Part shown: in pieces, positions 31,701-41,246 of the stretch
Layout: the number at the start of each line of letters is the position of its first letter
Position numbering within the stretch: position 1 is the first letter of the stretch
Source: Limnephilus marmoratus
Lineage: Eukaryota > Arthropoda > Insecta > Trichoptera > Limnephilidae
Length of the DNA: 64,000 nucleotides
NCBI GenBank assembly: GCA_917880885.1
Contig: OU862933.1
Span: 4,883,452 to 4,947,451 of the forward strand
Reading direction: 5' to 3'
The notes under the pieces: generated by a model
The model's database searches: none
The model's input: the letters and a program-made list of their open reading frames with translations, nothing else
What the model was told of the DNA's origin: nothing
Made by a program: the position numbers and the translations under genes

Positions 31701-33288
31701 CCGAGGATACATTGAAGGAACAGCAATCACCGTGGTTACCGACCACCAAGCGTTGAAGTGGTTAATGACGTTAAAGACTCCCACAGGTCGCCTTGCAAGA
31801 TGGGCCCTGCAGCTTCAACCCTACAACCTGAAAATCCAATACACACCTGGACGCTCAAACCTGGTGGCGGACACACTATCACGACCACCATTACTTGAAG
31901 ACCCACCCTCTATTTGCGCACTATGCACGATAACCCTCGACGTTCCAGTACGCAACGCGGCTGACATCCGCAGAGAACAATTGAAAGACACTGCATTGAA
32001 GAAAATTATCGAGTGTTTTGAAGCCAACAATCCAAACGAAGACCTTAGTTACTGGACAACTAAGGGCTACCTGATGCAAAACGGTGTATTGTACCGATAT
32101 GCACCCGATATCGAAGAAGAGGACGCTCAACTAGTCGTCCCCGAGCATGAGCAACACCAAATACTCATGGCCTATCACGATGCCCCTACCGCTGGGCATT
32201 ACGGAGTAGAACGCACGATTCGACGAATTGCCAGACGATACTTTTGGAAGAATATGCGGACCTACATACAGAAATACGTCAAGAACTGTCTGGAGTGCCA
32301 GAGATACAAGCCATCAAACCTAAAACCCGCCGGCCTCCTACAGACTTCAGTAATGAACCAGAGGTTTGAAACAGTAGCCTTCAACCTCTTCGGACCACTC
32401 CCAACTTCCGAGGATGGGAAGAATTGGATCTTCATCATCAAAGACGTAGCCACACGCTGGATAGAACTATTTCCCCTCAAAGACGCGACTGCCGAGACCT
32501 GGGCCCGCGTCCTGATTGATGAAGTATGCCTACGCTACGGGACCCCACGCCGACTGATAAGCGACAACGGTACCCAGTTCGTGAGTGCCGTGATGCAGCA
32601 GATGACTTACTGCCTGGACATCAAGCACACCTTCACACCAGCCTACCACCCAGAGGCCAATCCTGTCGAGAGGAAAAATCGAGACCTCAAACCCCAACTA
32701 GCCATCCTGGTTGGCACAGAACACCGAAAATGGGCCGAAAGCCTTCCATCAATACGCTTCGCCATGAATACCGCGTTCTGTCAGAGCACCGGATACTCCG
32801 CTGCCTATCTCACATTTGGACGTGAGCTAAGGTCAGCCGATGACGTCGGAAGAGACTTGAGAAGCATTATCTTATCGGAAAACTTCATCCCCGAGATAAC
32901 GCCGCATCTGCTACAACTAGCCGATACCCTACGTCTTGTCAGGACCCACAATGATGAGAAACAAAACAAACAAAAGAATTACGTGGATAACAAGAGGCGA
33001 GAAGACCCCCATTACCAGCCCGGAGATCACGTCTTTGTCCACTCCCACGCTCTTAGCAAAGCCGCAAGAGGCTTCAGCGCAAAATTAGGACCACGACGCG
33101 ATGGCCCCTACCTGATCCTGAAGCAACATGGACCAACGAGCTACGAGATAGCTTCAATGGAAGCACCAGATGTCTCGCTAGGCACCTACCACACCTCAGC
33201 ACTGACTCCATACCACGGGCACTTGACACCGCTGCCCGCTCCGGTTATTCCTCTGCGCAAACGAGGTCGACCAAAGAAGAATAAGTAG
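28780..33288 (+). CDS. Gag-Pol polyprotein of the Ty3/gypsy element
   Basis: One open frame of 1,502 residues with Gag and Pol fused and no frameshift. Gag spans about 1-215, then zinc knuckles: residues 218-231 (CTNCRRFGHRSEEC, CCHC) and 260-273 (its His position is Val, degenerate). An aspartic protease has DTGA at 319-322. A 30-residue segment is repeated in tandem at about 455-514. The reverse transcriptase spans about 620-800 with YLDD at 773-776. In RNase H the first acidic position is Glu922 where Asp is usual; TEREALAV, TDHQAL and ADTLSR are present. Integrase has an HHCC zinc finger (H1133 to C1173) and a catalytic core with Asp1262 and Glu1297. Asn1202 sits in the NLFGPLP motif where the family has its first catalytic Asp. 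The frame is intact for translation, but integration competence is doubtful. No envelope gene is present. Confidence 0.97.
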   Translation: MQAKESAGICFTQEQFAELMNSMKRMQSEPTRTGTFTTCTARFDGTRDRSAVESFIAAASIFKCAENIEDASALEGLPLLLDYLAAAWWLGIKGEVRDWESATHLLRHAFAPKKPAYKVYTEIFLCKQDALTSTDVFIAKQRMLLAELPPPSHPEKVQIDLIFGQLNIRIRDRVPREAINTFAELLQKARAAEESLYESTTTVPLRAMENRTDGRLRCTNCRRFGHRSEECRSRYDTGAHVKYTPPVKKLETPSDAKFACYGCGKPGVVRSKCPQCSQGRIDTPHPRADFCSIHELGLHRARPILHIGIGNFLGTAHVDTGAKLSVASAELHRRLIAQNFKTQRTIMDIVLADGVPKRQEVETIAATLTLRGRQIPTSFIVLPGGHENRTLLGVDFIEDAGIDINIPQRAWAFTDSPEVRYMLHMENDAIPPNRGIRQRQKTGELGEVRAHKLPKVCLPAPPVQDNECEIYVPPFMSPLPQTPPKVRLPAPPVQDNECEIYVPPFMSPLSQTPPRTNIWAKMIALNELFPEDAMEEDALREVMIRSYRLFDDSPRKPRNEVELCALDAEILSLRPDEATHLIPTQRDQLDRLLCDNAAVFSATLSSTTKIEHRIETGQHPPISVAPYRLSPARQAELRAKINSMLTQGIIEEADSPWAAPVVMVPKKDGNKRICIDFRLLNAITVPDVYPLPRMDDLLHSAKQSNFMSTVDLRSGYWQIKILEKDRDKTAYITPFGLYRFLKMPFGLRNAPGTFQRMIDRLKIELDEVNILAYLDDIIILSPTFDKHLADLQQVFTKLREFNLTANRVKCHFCCPSIKYLGHVITPGGISTNPEKIEAISKMKEPNNVKQLQTFLQTCSWYRRFVPEFAKTAKPLSDLIKKDATWEWKSPQQNAFDTLKALLTSAPILRQADGSKEFIIKSEAISYAIGAVLVQGEGLEEHPVEYASRLLLPAEKNYSTTEREALAVVWAVAKFRGYIEGTAITVVTDHQALKWLMTLKTPTGRLARWALQLQPYNLKIQYTPGRSNLVADTLSRPPLLEDPPSICALCTITLDVPVRNAADIRREQLKDTALKKIIECFEANNPNEDLSYWTTKGYLMQNGVLYRYAPDIEEEDAQLVVPEHEQHQILMAYHDAPTAGHYGVERTIRRIARRYFWKNMRTYIQKYVKNCLECQRYKPSNLKPAGLLQTSVMNQRFETVAFNLFGPLPTSEDGKNWIFIIKDVATRWIELFPLKDATAETWARVLIDEVCLRYGTPRRLISDNGTQFVSAVMQQMTYCLDIKHTFTPAYHPEANPVERKNRDLKPQLAILVGTEHRKWAESLPSIRFAMNTAFCQSTGYSAAYLTFGRELRSADDVGRDLRSIILSENFIPEITPHLLQLADTLRLVRTHNDEKQNKQKNYVDNKRREDPHYQPGDHVFVHSHALSKAARGFSAKLGPRRDGPYLILKQHGPTSYEIASMEAPDVSLGTYHTSALTPYHGHLTPLPAPVIPLRKRGRPKKNK
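30142..30321 (+). repeat. 90-bp in-frame tandem duplication in pol
   Basis: Two 90-bp units (30142-30231 and 30232-30321) encode a 30-residue proline-rich block twice (LPAPPVQDNECEIYVPPFMS in each). It lies between protease and reverse transcriptase, where a linker can tolerate it. The few differences (Cys/Arg, Pro/Ser) show it is not an assembly artefact of identical reads. Confidence 0.95.
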
Positions 33289-33337
33289 CCGCCACGCTAC
33301 TACAGACCTGGATCTTCGACGGGACGTTCCTCGATCC

Positions 33338-33349
33338 AGAGGGGGAGGA
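33338..33349 (+). other. Polypurine tract
   Basis: AGAGGGGGAGGA sits directly before the 3' LTR and would prime plus-strand synthesis. Confidence 0.9.
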
Positions 33350-33870
33350 TGTAGCGCGCCGTTTTTACGCTTGCCACTACACCATCTCTTTCCCCCGTAC
33401 AGCGCCATCCTGCTCACCCACCCCTAAGCAAACCAGGATGCGCCGACGCCTTCTGCGCATCTCCCACCCTCGAGCCGCTACATAAACCACACCCCGCCAC
33501 AAGGAATGGGCTATATAACAGGCTGCGCGCCCTAAATTAGTCAGTTCGTCTGCAGCTCGCTCTTGGCTAGAACGCTCTCTTAGTTGCGCTTCGTCCTCTG
33601 GCACGACCCTCTAAGGAGTATTCTACTACCATAAGTAAAGCACCAACCAGACCCCCGACTGCTGCCTTAGTTGCGCTTCGTCCTATGGTACGACCCTCTA
33701 AGCAGAACCACAGTCAGCTTTTGTTGTTCCCAAAGCCTAACGGCAAGGTTCCCTCCGATCCCTTGCTCAGTTAATTAGTGAATTGATACATTGTGACTAT
33801 TTTTACCATATTATGTGATCTGTGAACTTACTTTCTTAAATAAATAACCTTTTACCAACAATTGTGTTAT
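33350..33870 (+). repeat. 3' LTR
   Basis: The same 521 bases as the 5' LTR apart from three substitutions. It is followed directly by the target repeat ATCTA and the resumed LINE coding sequence. Confidence 0.96.
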
Positions 33871-33871
33871 A

Positions 33872-34948
33872 TCTATTATTATTTCTTTTATTATACGTAT
33901 AATTATATCTTTTTAATCTACTAGCTTTTACACCTAATTTTTGTTTTAATAAATCTAATAAATCATTGATTATATTTTCATTATTATTATTACCAATGCT
34001 ATGATCAAATTTTCTCCCAATTTCATCTACATATCTCAAAATATTCCTTCTTCTATTTCCATTTTCATATTCAATTACTCTAGCTATACTACTTCTTAAA
34101 AATACTACATCATTTTCTAATCTAATCTGCCATTCTGGTTTACTATAACTATATGATCTATCATCAGAGGACATTAATTTAACTCCTAACTTATTACATA
34201 TAGTGATAGCACTAGCGTACACTATTGTATGAAGATCTAAAAAACTAATATCGTCAAATATTATTTTCGGTAAAATTAAATTATTTAATTCAGAAATTAA
34301 TTTAGATTATTTCTTTGACGTATGCAATTTTGGTAATTTTGGTCTAACTGTGGGCTCTATATCTATATATCTATTTATATTATTTTGAAGCAAGTTAGCT
34401 AATTCTATTACATTATCATCTAGTAAGTTTAAATTTGCAATATTGATTTCCCTCAGATTATGAATAATGTCTAAGTTATTTGAATCTACTGTAATATCAT
34501 TGGATTCTTCTACTAGAATATTATCTAAACTATCTTCATTCAATGCATCTAATATAACATTACTACTCGTATTAATTTGTTCTAAATTATTCTCCAATTG
34601 CAATCTATCTGCTACTTCTTTTCTTATCTGATTTAATGTTACTAAAGGAATTAAATTATTTTTGAAAATTGCCCTTTTTTGGTCAGCTAATCTTTGTTCG
34701 TTTACTTGGGCAACCGGATAATTTTGTGAGAAAAGTAAATGTAATTTTTTCCTATACAATAACATATCTGTTTCTAGTTTAGTTACATAAAAATATGAAC
34801 GAACAATGAACATATTGACATCGTTCGTCCATTTCATACGCTGCCTAGAAATACCTGCTTTTGTTTTTTGGGGTCTCAGATTATCAATGTTCATCTGTAT
34901 AGATGACATAATAAACCCATTATCATTTCCGTTGGTTGAAAATGACAT
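33872..34948 (-). pseudogene. R2/R4-like LINE protein, N-terminal part
   Basis: It starts at ATG 34948. Residues about 38-70 (RQRMKWTNDVNMFIVRSYF) look like the basic, tryptophan-containing DNA-binding region seen near the start of this LINE group. A weakly charged spacer follows, with leucine and asparagine runs. A TAA codon at 34307-34309 interrupts the frame after residue 213. The same frame continues past it through LMSSDDRSYSYSKPEWQIRL and the basic segment ASRLKRYNYTYNKR, up to the gypsy insertion point at 33871-33875. Apart from that stop the region is open, so decay is slight. Confidence 0.75.
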
Positions 34949-34974
34949 TTTATCACATTTTTATTATTACAGTT

Positions 34975-35635
34975 GGTTTTAATATTTAAAATATTTGTCA
35001 AAGTTTTAAGTTTTCAAGATCCCCGAAAACCACCGTATGTATCGTGAATCCTGTGACGTCATTACTCTCCAAAAGTTTTAAATATAATATTTTTGAATAT
35101 TATTACGGGAGAGTGGTATAAAAATTGTTTGAAATTATTATTTTTTTAGGTAAACCGATAAGATACAGCGCCGAATCAGCTGTTCGACGTCCGCCATTTT
35201 GGAGTTCATAGTTGGAGGATTGGCCGCAGCCACCACATGATCGGTGTGGAAGTAGCTACGATTTTTTTGCACTATTTAAAGTTTTTGAACATTTTAAATA
35301 ATAGAGATAAACTAATAGATATACCTCTATTTTTGATACTTAATTATTCAGGCCTAAGTAATGTTTCAATAAACACAACAACAATTATATGTCTAAATCT
35401 CTATAAACAGTATGTAAATAAACCAAAACATGAAATTTTGATAATACCGATGGCTTGTGTCATGCATTTCAATACAAATTCTACATGCTATCACAAGGTG
35501 ACTGGAAAATTATGGGGAGTAGTAACGTCAGCACTAAACGTTCAGTAATACCAACTTGATAGTGTGTTTTTGAAATGGACTTTTTAATCATTTTTTTAAA
35601 ACTCTACGTTTAATATTAATACTGTGGAGCTTAAG
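34975..35635. repeat. Repeat C copy 1
   Basis: It shares GTTTTCAAGATCC, CGAAAACCACC, TGTGACGTCAT, AATCAGCTG, GCCGCCATTTTG-type, AATAGAGATAAACTAATAG, AGGCCTAA, TAATGTTTCAATAAACACAA and AAAACTCTACGTTTAA with copy 2 at 40715-41245, in the same order. It begins immediately upstream of the R2/R4-like LINE start, so the LINE may have inserted next to it. No TIRs were seen. The open frame at 35237-35548 is not conserved in copy 2. Confidence 0.75.
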
Positions 35636-35689
35636 TAAAAAAAAATCGAGTGCAGTTAACACGCGGTAGAAGCGAAACTTTACCAAAAC

Positions 35690-35915
35690 AGTCTCAACCA
35701 ATGAAGATCTAAGGAGCCTTGAAAAGTGAGGTCATAATCAAAGCGGTCAATGAGCGCAAACCTAGCCTCATTTCCGTTTTATATCTCAACCAATAGGAGC
35801 CTTGATACAGGTTTGATTTCGCAGGTGCTGTAATGCGTCATTTCCGCTTCATCCGAATTCCAAATCACAACGGGGCTATAGAAGTTTCTCTTCAAAAAAA
35901 TTGCAATACCGCCAT
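35690..35915 (-). repeat. Repeat D copy, inverted
   Basis: The reverse complement of the 16365-16555 repeat: ATATCTCAACCAATAGGAGC, CGTCATTTCCGCTTCATCC and AACGGGGCTATAGAAGTTTC. Confidence 0.7.
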
Positions 35916-35943
35916 TAATTAATTTGCTACACCTATATTACAT

Positions 35944-36475
35944 ACTAGCAGACCCGGCCACACGTTGCTGTGGCTAACGAAACACAACGCCATTACCCAA
36001 CCTTTATGAAATCCACACCACTCGCTTGCCAGCTGCCCGCTGCCCGCTGCCTGAATTGAATATTTGAATTTCTCGGCTTTTCTCTACTATAATAAGCATG
36101 TATTATACATATAAACTAATTAACTCGCCACTAATTATACAATGCTTGCAATGCAACACTGGATATTTGAAAAGGGAAAATCAAATACCTACTTACTCTA
36201 GGACATCTATTTTCCGATTTCTTCCGTAGAACGAATTTCAAAAGTGACTATAGTACGGTCCGCCAGCCGTTTTAAATCGCACAAAAATATGTTTTCTTTG
36301 AATTTCTTGGCTTTTCTCTAATATAATTTACATGTATTATACATATAAACATTCCTCTTCAATCACTATTGGTGAAAACCGTATGAAAATCCGTTGCGTA
36401 GTTTAAAAGATTAACGCGCACATACATTTTGAGCGATTTCATTTTATACTATGTAATGATGATGTAATGATAATG
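35944..36475 (-). mobile_element. Helitron-like element, 3' hairpin intact
   Basis: On the minus strand the 3' end reads ...GCCACA-loop-TGTGGC, then CCGGGTCTG and CTAGT (35944-35948 on the plus strand as ACTAG). Hairpin plus CTRRT is the Helitron signature. The opposite end contains AAATCCGTTGCGTAGTTTAAA and a TATACTATGTAATGATGATG tail with ATG-type microsatellite. No Rep/helicase coding remains, so it is non-autonomous. Confidence 0.6.
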
Positions 36476-37180
36476 ATGTACTAAGTAGGTACATTTTAGT
36501 AAAATGCACTGGCTATTTCAGCCATTAGCTGCCTCTGCTCCAAATAACAATCTACCATAATGTATAAGATTTACCTTGAAATTCGGTAGGCAGTGTCAAC
36601 TGGCCTTGAATTTCAAAAGATCCATTATTAATGCCATAATATAATAAGCTACTGGTGTTCATGCCTGTCGCCTCCGCTCATGGCGGACACCTCTTCGAGG
36701 GTGTTTCCGGGAAGGTCCGTCATTATAGGTAACAAGAGGCTGCTTTGTCACTTCCGGTATGTCAACTAATCCACGAACCGACCTATAAGACCTGTCTACC
36801 TACTGCCTACTCAGAAAGCCTTTCTTATTGACCCCTCAGTCATATGAAACTTAATACTTACAGGTTGCTCGATTCCGTTATATAAGTTGTCCGGACAGTC
36901 TGTTTGAAAGTAAAAAATTCTTTAAGATTGGAGATTCATACAGATAAATAAGTTAGTTTAGGTATTTTCAGAAATAATTTGAAATTTTCACGTCCAAAAG
37001 CATCACACACTTCACCACAATCTACAAATTTACCGTGATGAAGGACACCGTCCGAAGCATTACTACATTTTATCCCCAGAGATAAAGTTTTTTTCAGATT
37101 TTCATAACGGTTTGTTTCAATTTTAATATATATGTATTGGTAATTTATTTATTTTTATTAATATCTATTTTTTCTTTACA
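36476..37180. other. No recognised gene
   Basis: Mixed sequence with a GC-richer patch near 36660-36740 (GCCTCCGCTCATGGCGGACA). No element or gene was identified. Confidence 0.4.
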
Positions 37181-37182
37181 TT

Positions 37183-37612
37183 AGCTCCACACAGGAGGCC
37201 CTAAGAAAAAAAAACCCTCATGGCGTATTTCATCTTTGGGGAAGGAGATTATTTGAAGGATCTTTATAGAAAGTAGAGGAAGTTCTGGAACGGAAAAAGG
37301 TATGAGGGGTGGGTAGGAATGCAGGAACGACGGACGTTTGAATTTATCCCTCCCACTGCGGTGCAAGGCGATAAGTGCAGTGAGGGGTCTAGTTTAGGTC
37401 TCCCTCAACTAGTCTCGCCCGATCTTGCCCGCCATGCAATGGGCAAATGCATTCGCCGTCAAGAACTAGACAAACCTCACCCATGTACCCGGGCACTCCT
37501 TCTAAATCACCAAACTTAGCGAACCACTTGGGGAGACCTACGGCAGGAGTGTTGGTTATCCAATAAATGATTTCCGGGGCGGCGGTACCCAAACCAGCCT
37601 CCCAACTTGTAT
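37183..37612 (+). repeat. Repeat B, longest copy
   Basis: It runs from the TTAGCTCCACACAGGAGGCC-type start to GGTTATCCAATAAATGATTTCC and GCGGCGGTACCC. It includes the internal section (TCGCCCGATCTTGCCCGCC) missing from 6567-6862. Confidence 0.75.
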
Positions 37613-37699
37613 TTTTATACTGGTACATACAGTTTACAGGTTAGTGGATGATAGGTGCAAGATGTCACCTGTAAATTTTGTAATTGCTAACATACCTAC

Positions 37700-37945
37700 T
37701 AGTTTATTTCTATGTCATTTACAACTTGGAAACTTTCTCTTTTATTGTAATGCACTATCATTCCTAAATTTATCTGTATGATGTTTACCTACTAGTTATA
37801 TTTTTATAGTTTATCTTTTTTATTCAAAAAAACTGTCTCTGTATTATAATCTTGTCATGTAAAAGCCCATCAGGGCGTTGAAAATTAATAAATAAATAAA
37901 ATAAATAAATAAAAAAAATAAAATAAATAAAATAAAAAAAAGATA
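37700..37945 (+). repeat. LINE 3' tail
   Basis: An AT-rich 3' untranslated-type stretch with GTAAAAGCCCATCAGGGCGT, ending in an (ATAA)n run at 37885-37945. There is no coding part. Confidence 0.55.
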
Positions 37946-38221
37946 CAAGTAATAGGTACTAATAATGGTCCTAATGTGAAACATGGTCGAGAACTGTATT
38001 TAAATGGTTAAGTAATAATGTTTTGTGAACACCTCACTAGGAGAACAGTGCTATTGTACATTTATTGAGTTAAAATAACAGAAAGGATATTACATGAAGT
38101 GAACTTAAATAAGCAATTAAGACGAAGAGAGAACAAAACAACAAAAAAACATGCTGTTTGCTTTAGAAAAACGTAATTGCCTGATTTTTTCAGAAGTAAT
38201 TAACTATTTTCAGCTTTTCCC

Positions 38222-38625
38222 ATCGGCCTCCGTGGTCGAGGAGAAAGACACGACACGTGTTAAAATCCCCGGCGTGCGCAAGTCAAATTTATTTTTTGTT
38301 TCGCGTAATTTCACGATTTAATCATTTAAAATAATATAAGGTATATTTGCGGTACGTTCCAATGTGGAAATACTCTCAATATCACCCTGTTGTAAGATCA
38401 CCATTCAGAATTGAAAAGTTCTTGAAATTGCTTGCTTAACTTGCTTTAACTGTGATTTGTGACCAAATCTAAATAGCCAGGTACCCACCTTCTTCTACCC
38501 AATCTCCTTCCCCTCCCCAATACCTTCAGCCTCACACTATACCCCAATTGGAGATGCCATAGTCTCACTGGTTGCAGATGCTTGGGAGCATTTGAGACTC
38601 TTGTGCGGTAATCACATTTTTAAAA
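38222..38625 (+). mobile_element. SINE S1 copy
   Basis: A plus-strand copy with a degraded tRNA-like head (CGGCCTCCGTGGTCGAGGAG, 38225-38244), a full body (CATTCAGAATTGAAAAGTTC, GGAGATGCCATAGTCTCACT) and an end near ATTTTTAAAAAG without a long A tail. Confidence 0.8.
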
Positions 38626-39355
38626 AGCTGTGAATCTATGAAATATCAGTGATCACCAAAAAAATAAATCAAGAGGTCATGTTTTATGTTACTTTAATTT
38701 GAATTTTGGCACAGACGAAAAAGATTCCGAAAAATTGTTGAAAATGAAAATCGGGCGCGAAGTTCGGTCATAAAGCTAGCACGGTATATATTTAGTTATT
38801 AATTACTTTAAAAAAATGTTACTTCGAACCGTCCAGTATTCTAACATAAGCGTCCTCGGTTTTCCTTTTAGATATGTCAATACATTTCCCATACCCCCTG
38901 AAATATTAGAACCTTCATTGAGTCGCCCATCATCCCTCCGGAGTATTGAGGGGGGGAGGGGGGCATACACCCACGGTTTTTGTCTAGTCAAGAGTCTATG
39001 GGGAAATTAGCACGTGGGCACGTGTAAATCATTCGGGGAAATTTATAATCATTAAATCAATTTCCACATCACCTGTGATCGTTTCAATACATATACCAAT
39101 ATTATTAACTAAATAATCACGACGACATTTCTCCGCATTGTTCGAAGAGAGAATTGAACGCCATACATTTTAGTCATAGCAAAAATTCTTTGTTTCTATC
39201 ACATTCGAACTTCACCTTATACAATGTCGTACTTAACAACCGTTTAACATACGATTAACATATAATACATAATAACAACCTTACTAATAGACATGTTGAA
39301 AATTTCTAGGTTCTTAATTCAAAACCTTACCAATAGAAACATGAAATAGTAAAAA
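38626..39355. other. No recognised gene
   Basis: Overlapping frames on both strands at 38803-39010 are of low complexity (a GGGGGGGAGGGGGG run near 38950). A short GTGGGCACGTG palindromic patch is at about 39013-39023. Confidence 0.4.
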
Positions 39356-39361
39356 AAATAT

Positions 39362-39388
39362 GTATACGAGTATATTATACTCGTATAC
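39362..39388. repeat. Perfect 27-bp palindrome
   Basis: GTATACGAGTATA, a central T (39375), then TATACTCGTATAC. It is an isolated perfect inverted repeat with a one-base centre. Confidence 0.95.
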
Positions 39389-39479
39389 GTTGTTCATCTA
39401 GTCAAAAAGGATTCTTTATCGGTTGTATAAACTTGAATTTTCTCATCGACATCTTCTTCTTCTCTTTAAATAAAAATGA

Positions 39480-39904
39480 ATTGCCGAAATGTATGTACGC
39501 GCATAACTTCCGAACGACTGCACCAAATTGGATGATTCTTTTTTTATTGTGTTCGTTGTTGTCAGGACAAGGTTTTTATATAAAAATTGCAATATGTAGG
39601 TGGCACGTGAGCTGTTTGAAAACTAAATTTACGGGAACTTATTGTATAGAATGCGGGAGGGGGGAGAGAAAATCGGGTATGGGTTCCGCGGGAGGAAAGG
39701 GTCGGGAACCGGGGATGGGGAGGGGAACCTGGGAGGGGGGAAGGGAATTCGGGAGGGGAGTTGGCGGGACGGGGGAAGAGGAGTGGAGTGGGGAGAGGGA
39801 AGGTGAAGGAGGCGGAGTGGGAATGGGACGAATGGGAAAGGACACGCAGGGAGAAACATTTTTTTATTGAACGGCATAGCAACGCATGCCGGGCACCAGC
39901 TAGT
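39480..39904 (+). mobile_element. Helitron-like element with a purine-rich body
   Basis: The 3' end carries the hairpin GGCAT (39873-39877)/ATGCC (39886-39890), then GGGCACCAG and CTAGT (39900-39904) followed by T, matching Helitron ends. The left portion has CGAACGACTGCACCAAATTGGATGA, similar in form to the 5' part at 7026. Its body is the purine tract listed separately. The start is uncertain. Confidence 0.6.
39650..39848 (+). repeat. Purine-rich GGGA tract, about 200 bases
   Basis: Nearly all purine on the plus strand, with many GGG and GGGG runs a few bases apart, so it could form G-quadruplex or triplex structures. Three minus-strand frames stay open across it only because of the composition (Pro/Ser-rich), so I did not call a gene. 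Confidence 0.85.
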
Positions 39905-40710
39905 TTTTAATATTTCTAAGGTATTTTAAATGTGTCCTATATATTTCTTCTTTTTGAAGATGTCCTAAAAATACCAATTTAAAACTAAATAAAATTACCT
40001 TTTTGATGTTTGTATTTTAAATATATTTTAATATTTATTAATTGGAATATTTTAATTTGAAACATTTATGTTTTTAAAAATTGGCATTTTCATAAAATTC
40101 TTATTAAATTGACGCGGTATATATATATATATTTAATTAAGAAAATTGTATGTCAGACTTTTTCAAGACCAATTTCATGTGTCGGCCTTCTGAAATGCAA
40201 CGTTGCCAGCTCTTTCGGAGCACAGTTATACATGTTTTGTTAGTGAGTACTTAATCGAATCTGACCCTGTACAGTATTTGTTCAAAGTGTAACTGAAACA
40301 CCGTTTAATTTTTGGGAAGTGTTTTTAATTAGTAAGGCTGTAATGTTATAAATAAATCCTTCAATTATAACATCCCCCGAAAAATCTAGCAGTTGGTGGG
40401 TACATAATGATATCTTGTATTTACTTACAATATTATAGTTTATGTTACGTCATGCAGAAGCTTTCGCAGAAGACTCATTGTTCCCGAGAAGGAGTCCGGC
40501 ATATAGATACTCGTGCCGCTCGAGAAATTGCTCCCTAAGAGGGTGTTCACGGTTGGAGACATTTAAACATTGGGTTTTACCAAAGATATTAAATTCAATA
40601 TCTTTGGGTTTTACTGTGAAACAACAAAATGATAGAGAAAAATAGAGAAAAATAGATATACAATAGAGAACTCCAACTTAAATAACTGTATAACGATGAA
40701 TCTCATATTT
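39905..40710. other. No recognised gene
   Basis: AT-rich, with a (TA)n run at about 40113-40131 and a 13-base direct repeat (CCAAAGATATTAA/AATATCTTTGG inverted) near 40578-40608. The short frame at 40442-40645 shows no motif. Confidence 0.4.
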
Positions 40711-40714
40711 ATTT

Positions 40715-41245
40715 TTATTTTTATAGTTAGTTTTAATGGTTAAAATAATTGTAAAAGATTTAGTTTTTCAAGATCCCCCGAAAACCACCATATGCATAGT
40801 GAATCATGTGACGTCATCACTCCTGAAAAGTTACTACAGGATCGGACAATCAGCTGATCAATTGCCGCCATTTTGAATTCGGTGTTCGGAGTATTCTCCC
40901 TAGAAGTAGCATTACTATTTTTTTTTTGTAGTAGTTTTTTAATATTTTCAATAATAGAGATAAACTAATAAGAGATACCTTTATTTTTTAAACGTTATTT
41001 AGGCCTAAATAATGTTTCAATAAACACAACAACTAAATCTCTATAAAGAGTATGTAAATAAACAAATAAATTAATACGATGGCTTGTGTCATACCTATAT
41101 ACCCATACAATGACTTTACGGTGACGTCACGACACGACGAACAGTGACGTCACCACTAAACATTTCAATAATGCCAACTTGATGGCGTGTTTTTGCGACC
41201 CGATGAAAAATGGCCTTTTTAATATTTTTTTAAAAACTCTGCGTT
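40715..41245. repeat. Repeat C copy 2
   Basis: The same blocks as 34975-35635, slightly shorter. It has additional TGACGTCAC motifs near 41125-41155. It ends where a LINE fragment begins. Confidence 0.75.
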
Positions 41246-41246
41246 T

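Larger units (their letters stand above)
28159..33870 (+). mobile_element. Young Ty3/gypsy LTR retrotransposon, complete
   Basis: A 5.7-kb element with two 521-bp LTRs, primer binding site, one Gag-Pol frame and polypurine tract, inserted in the opposite orientation inside the R2/R4-like LINE. Direct target repeats ATCTA flank it at 28154-28158 and 33871-33875. The last base is shared, so a 4-bp duplication TCTA is equally possible. I counted only three mismatches between the LTRs (near 28308, 28329 and 28360 in the left copy), about 99.4% identity, so it inserted recently. GC content is visibly higher than in the host LINE. Confidence 0.97.
25618..34948 (-). mobile_element. Restriction-like-endonuclease LINE (R2/R4-like), split by gypsy
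   Basis: A minus-strand non-LTR retrotransposon whose single frame runs from ATG at 34948 to the stop near 25618. It is interrupted by the Ty3/gypsy element at 28159-33870. Without that insertion and one copy of the target duplication the LINE coding region is about 1,200 codons, the usual size for R2-group elements, and the reading frame is continuous across the junction. The domain order (basic N-terminal region, YMDD polymerase, CCHC knuckle, PD-type endonuclease) is that of R2/R4/Dong-like LINEs, many of which insert at specific sequences. The DNA upstream of the start is repeat C, not ribosomal RNA sequence that I can recognise. Confidence 0.85.

Noticed and set aside
39433..39882. Proline/glycine-rich protein genes
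   Set aside because: The frames stay open only because of the purine-rich composition; several frames are open at once.
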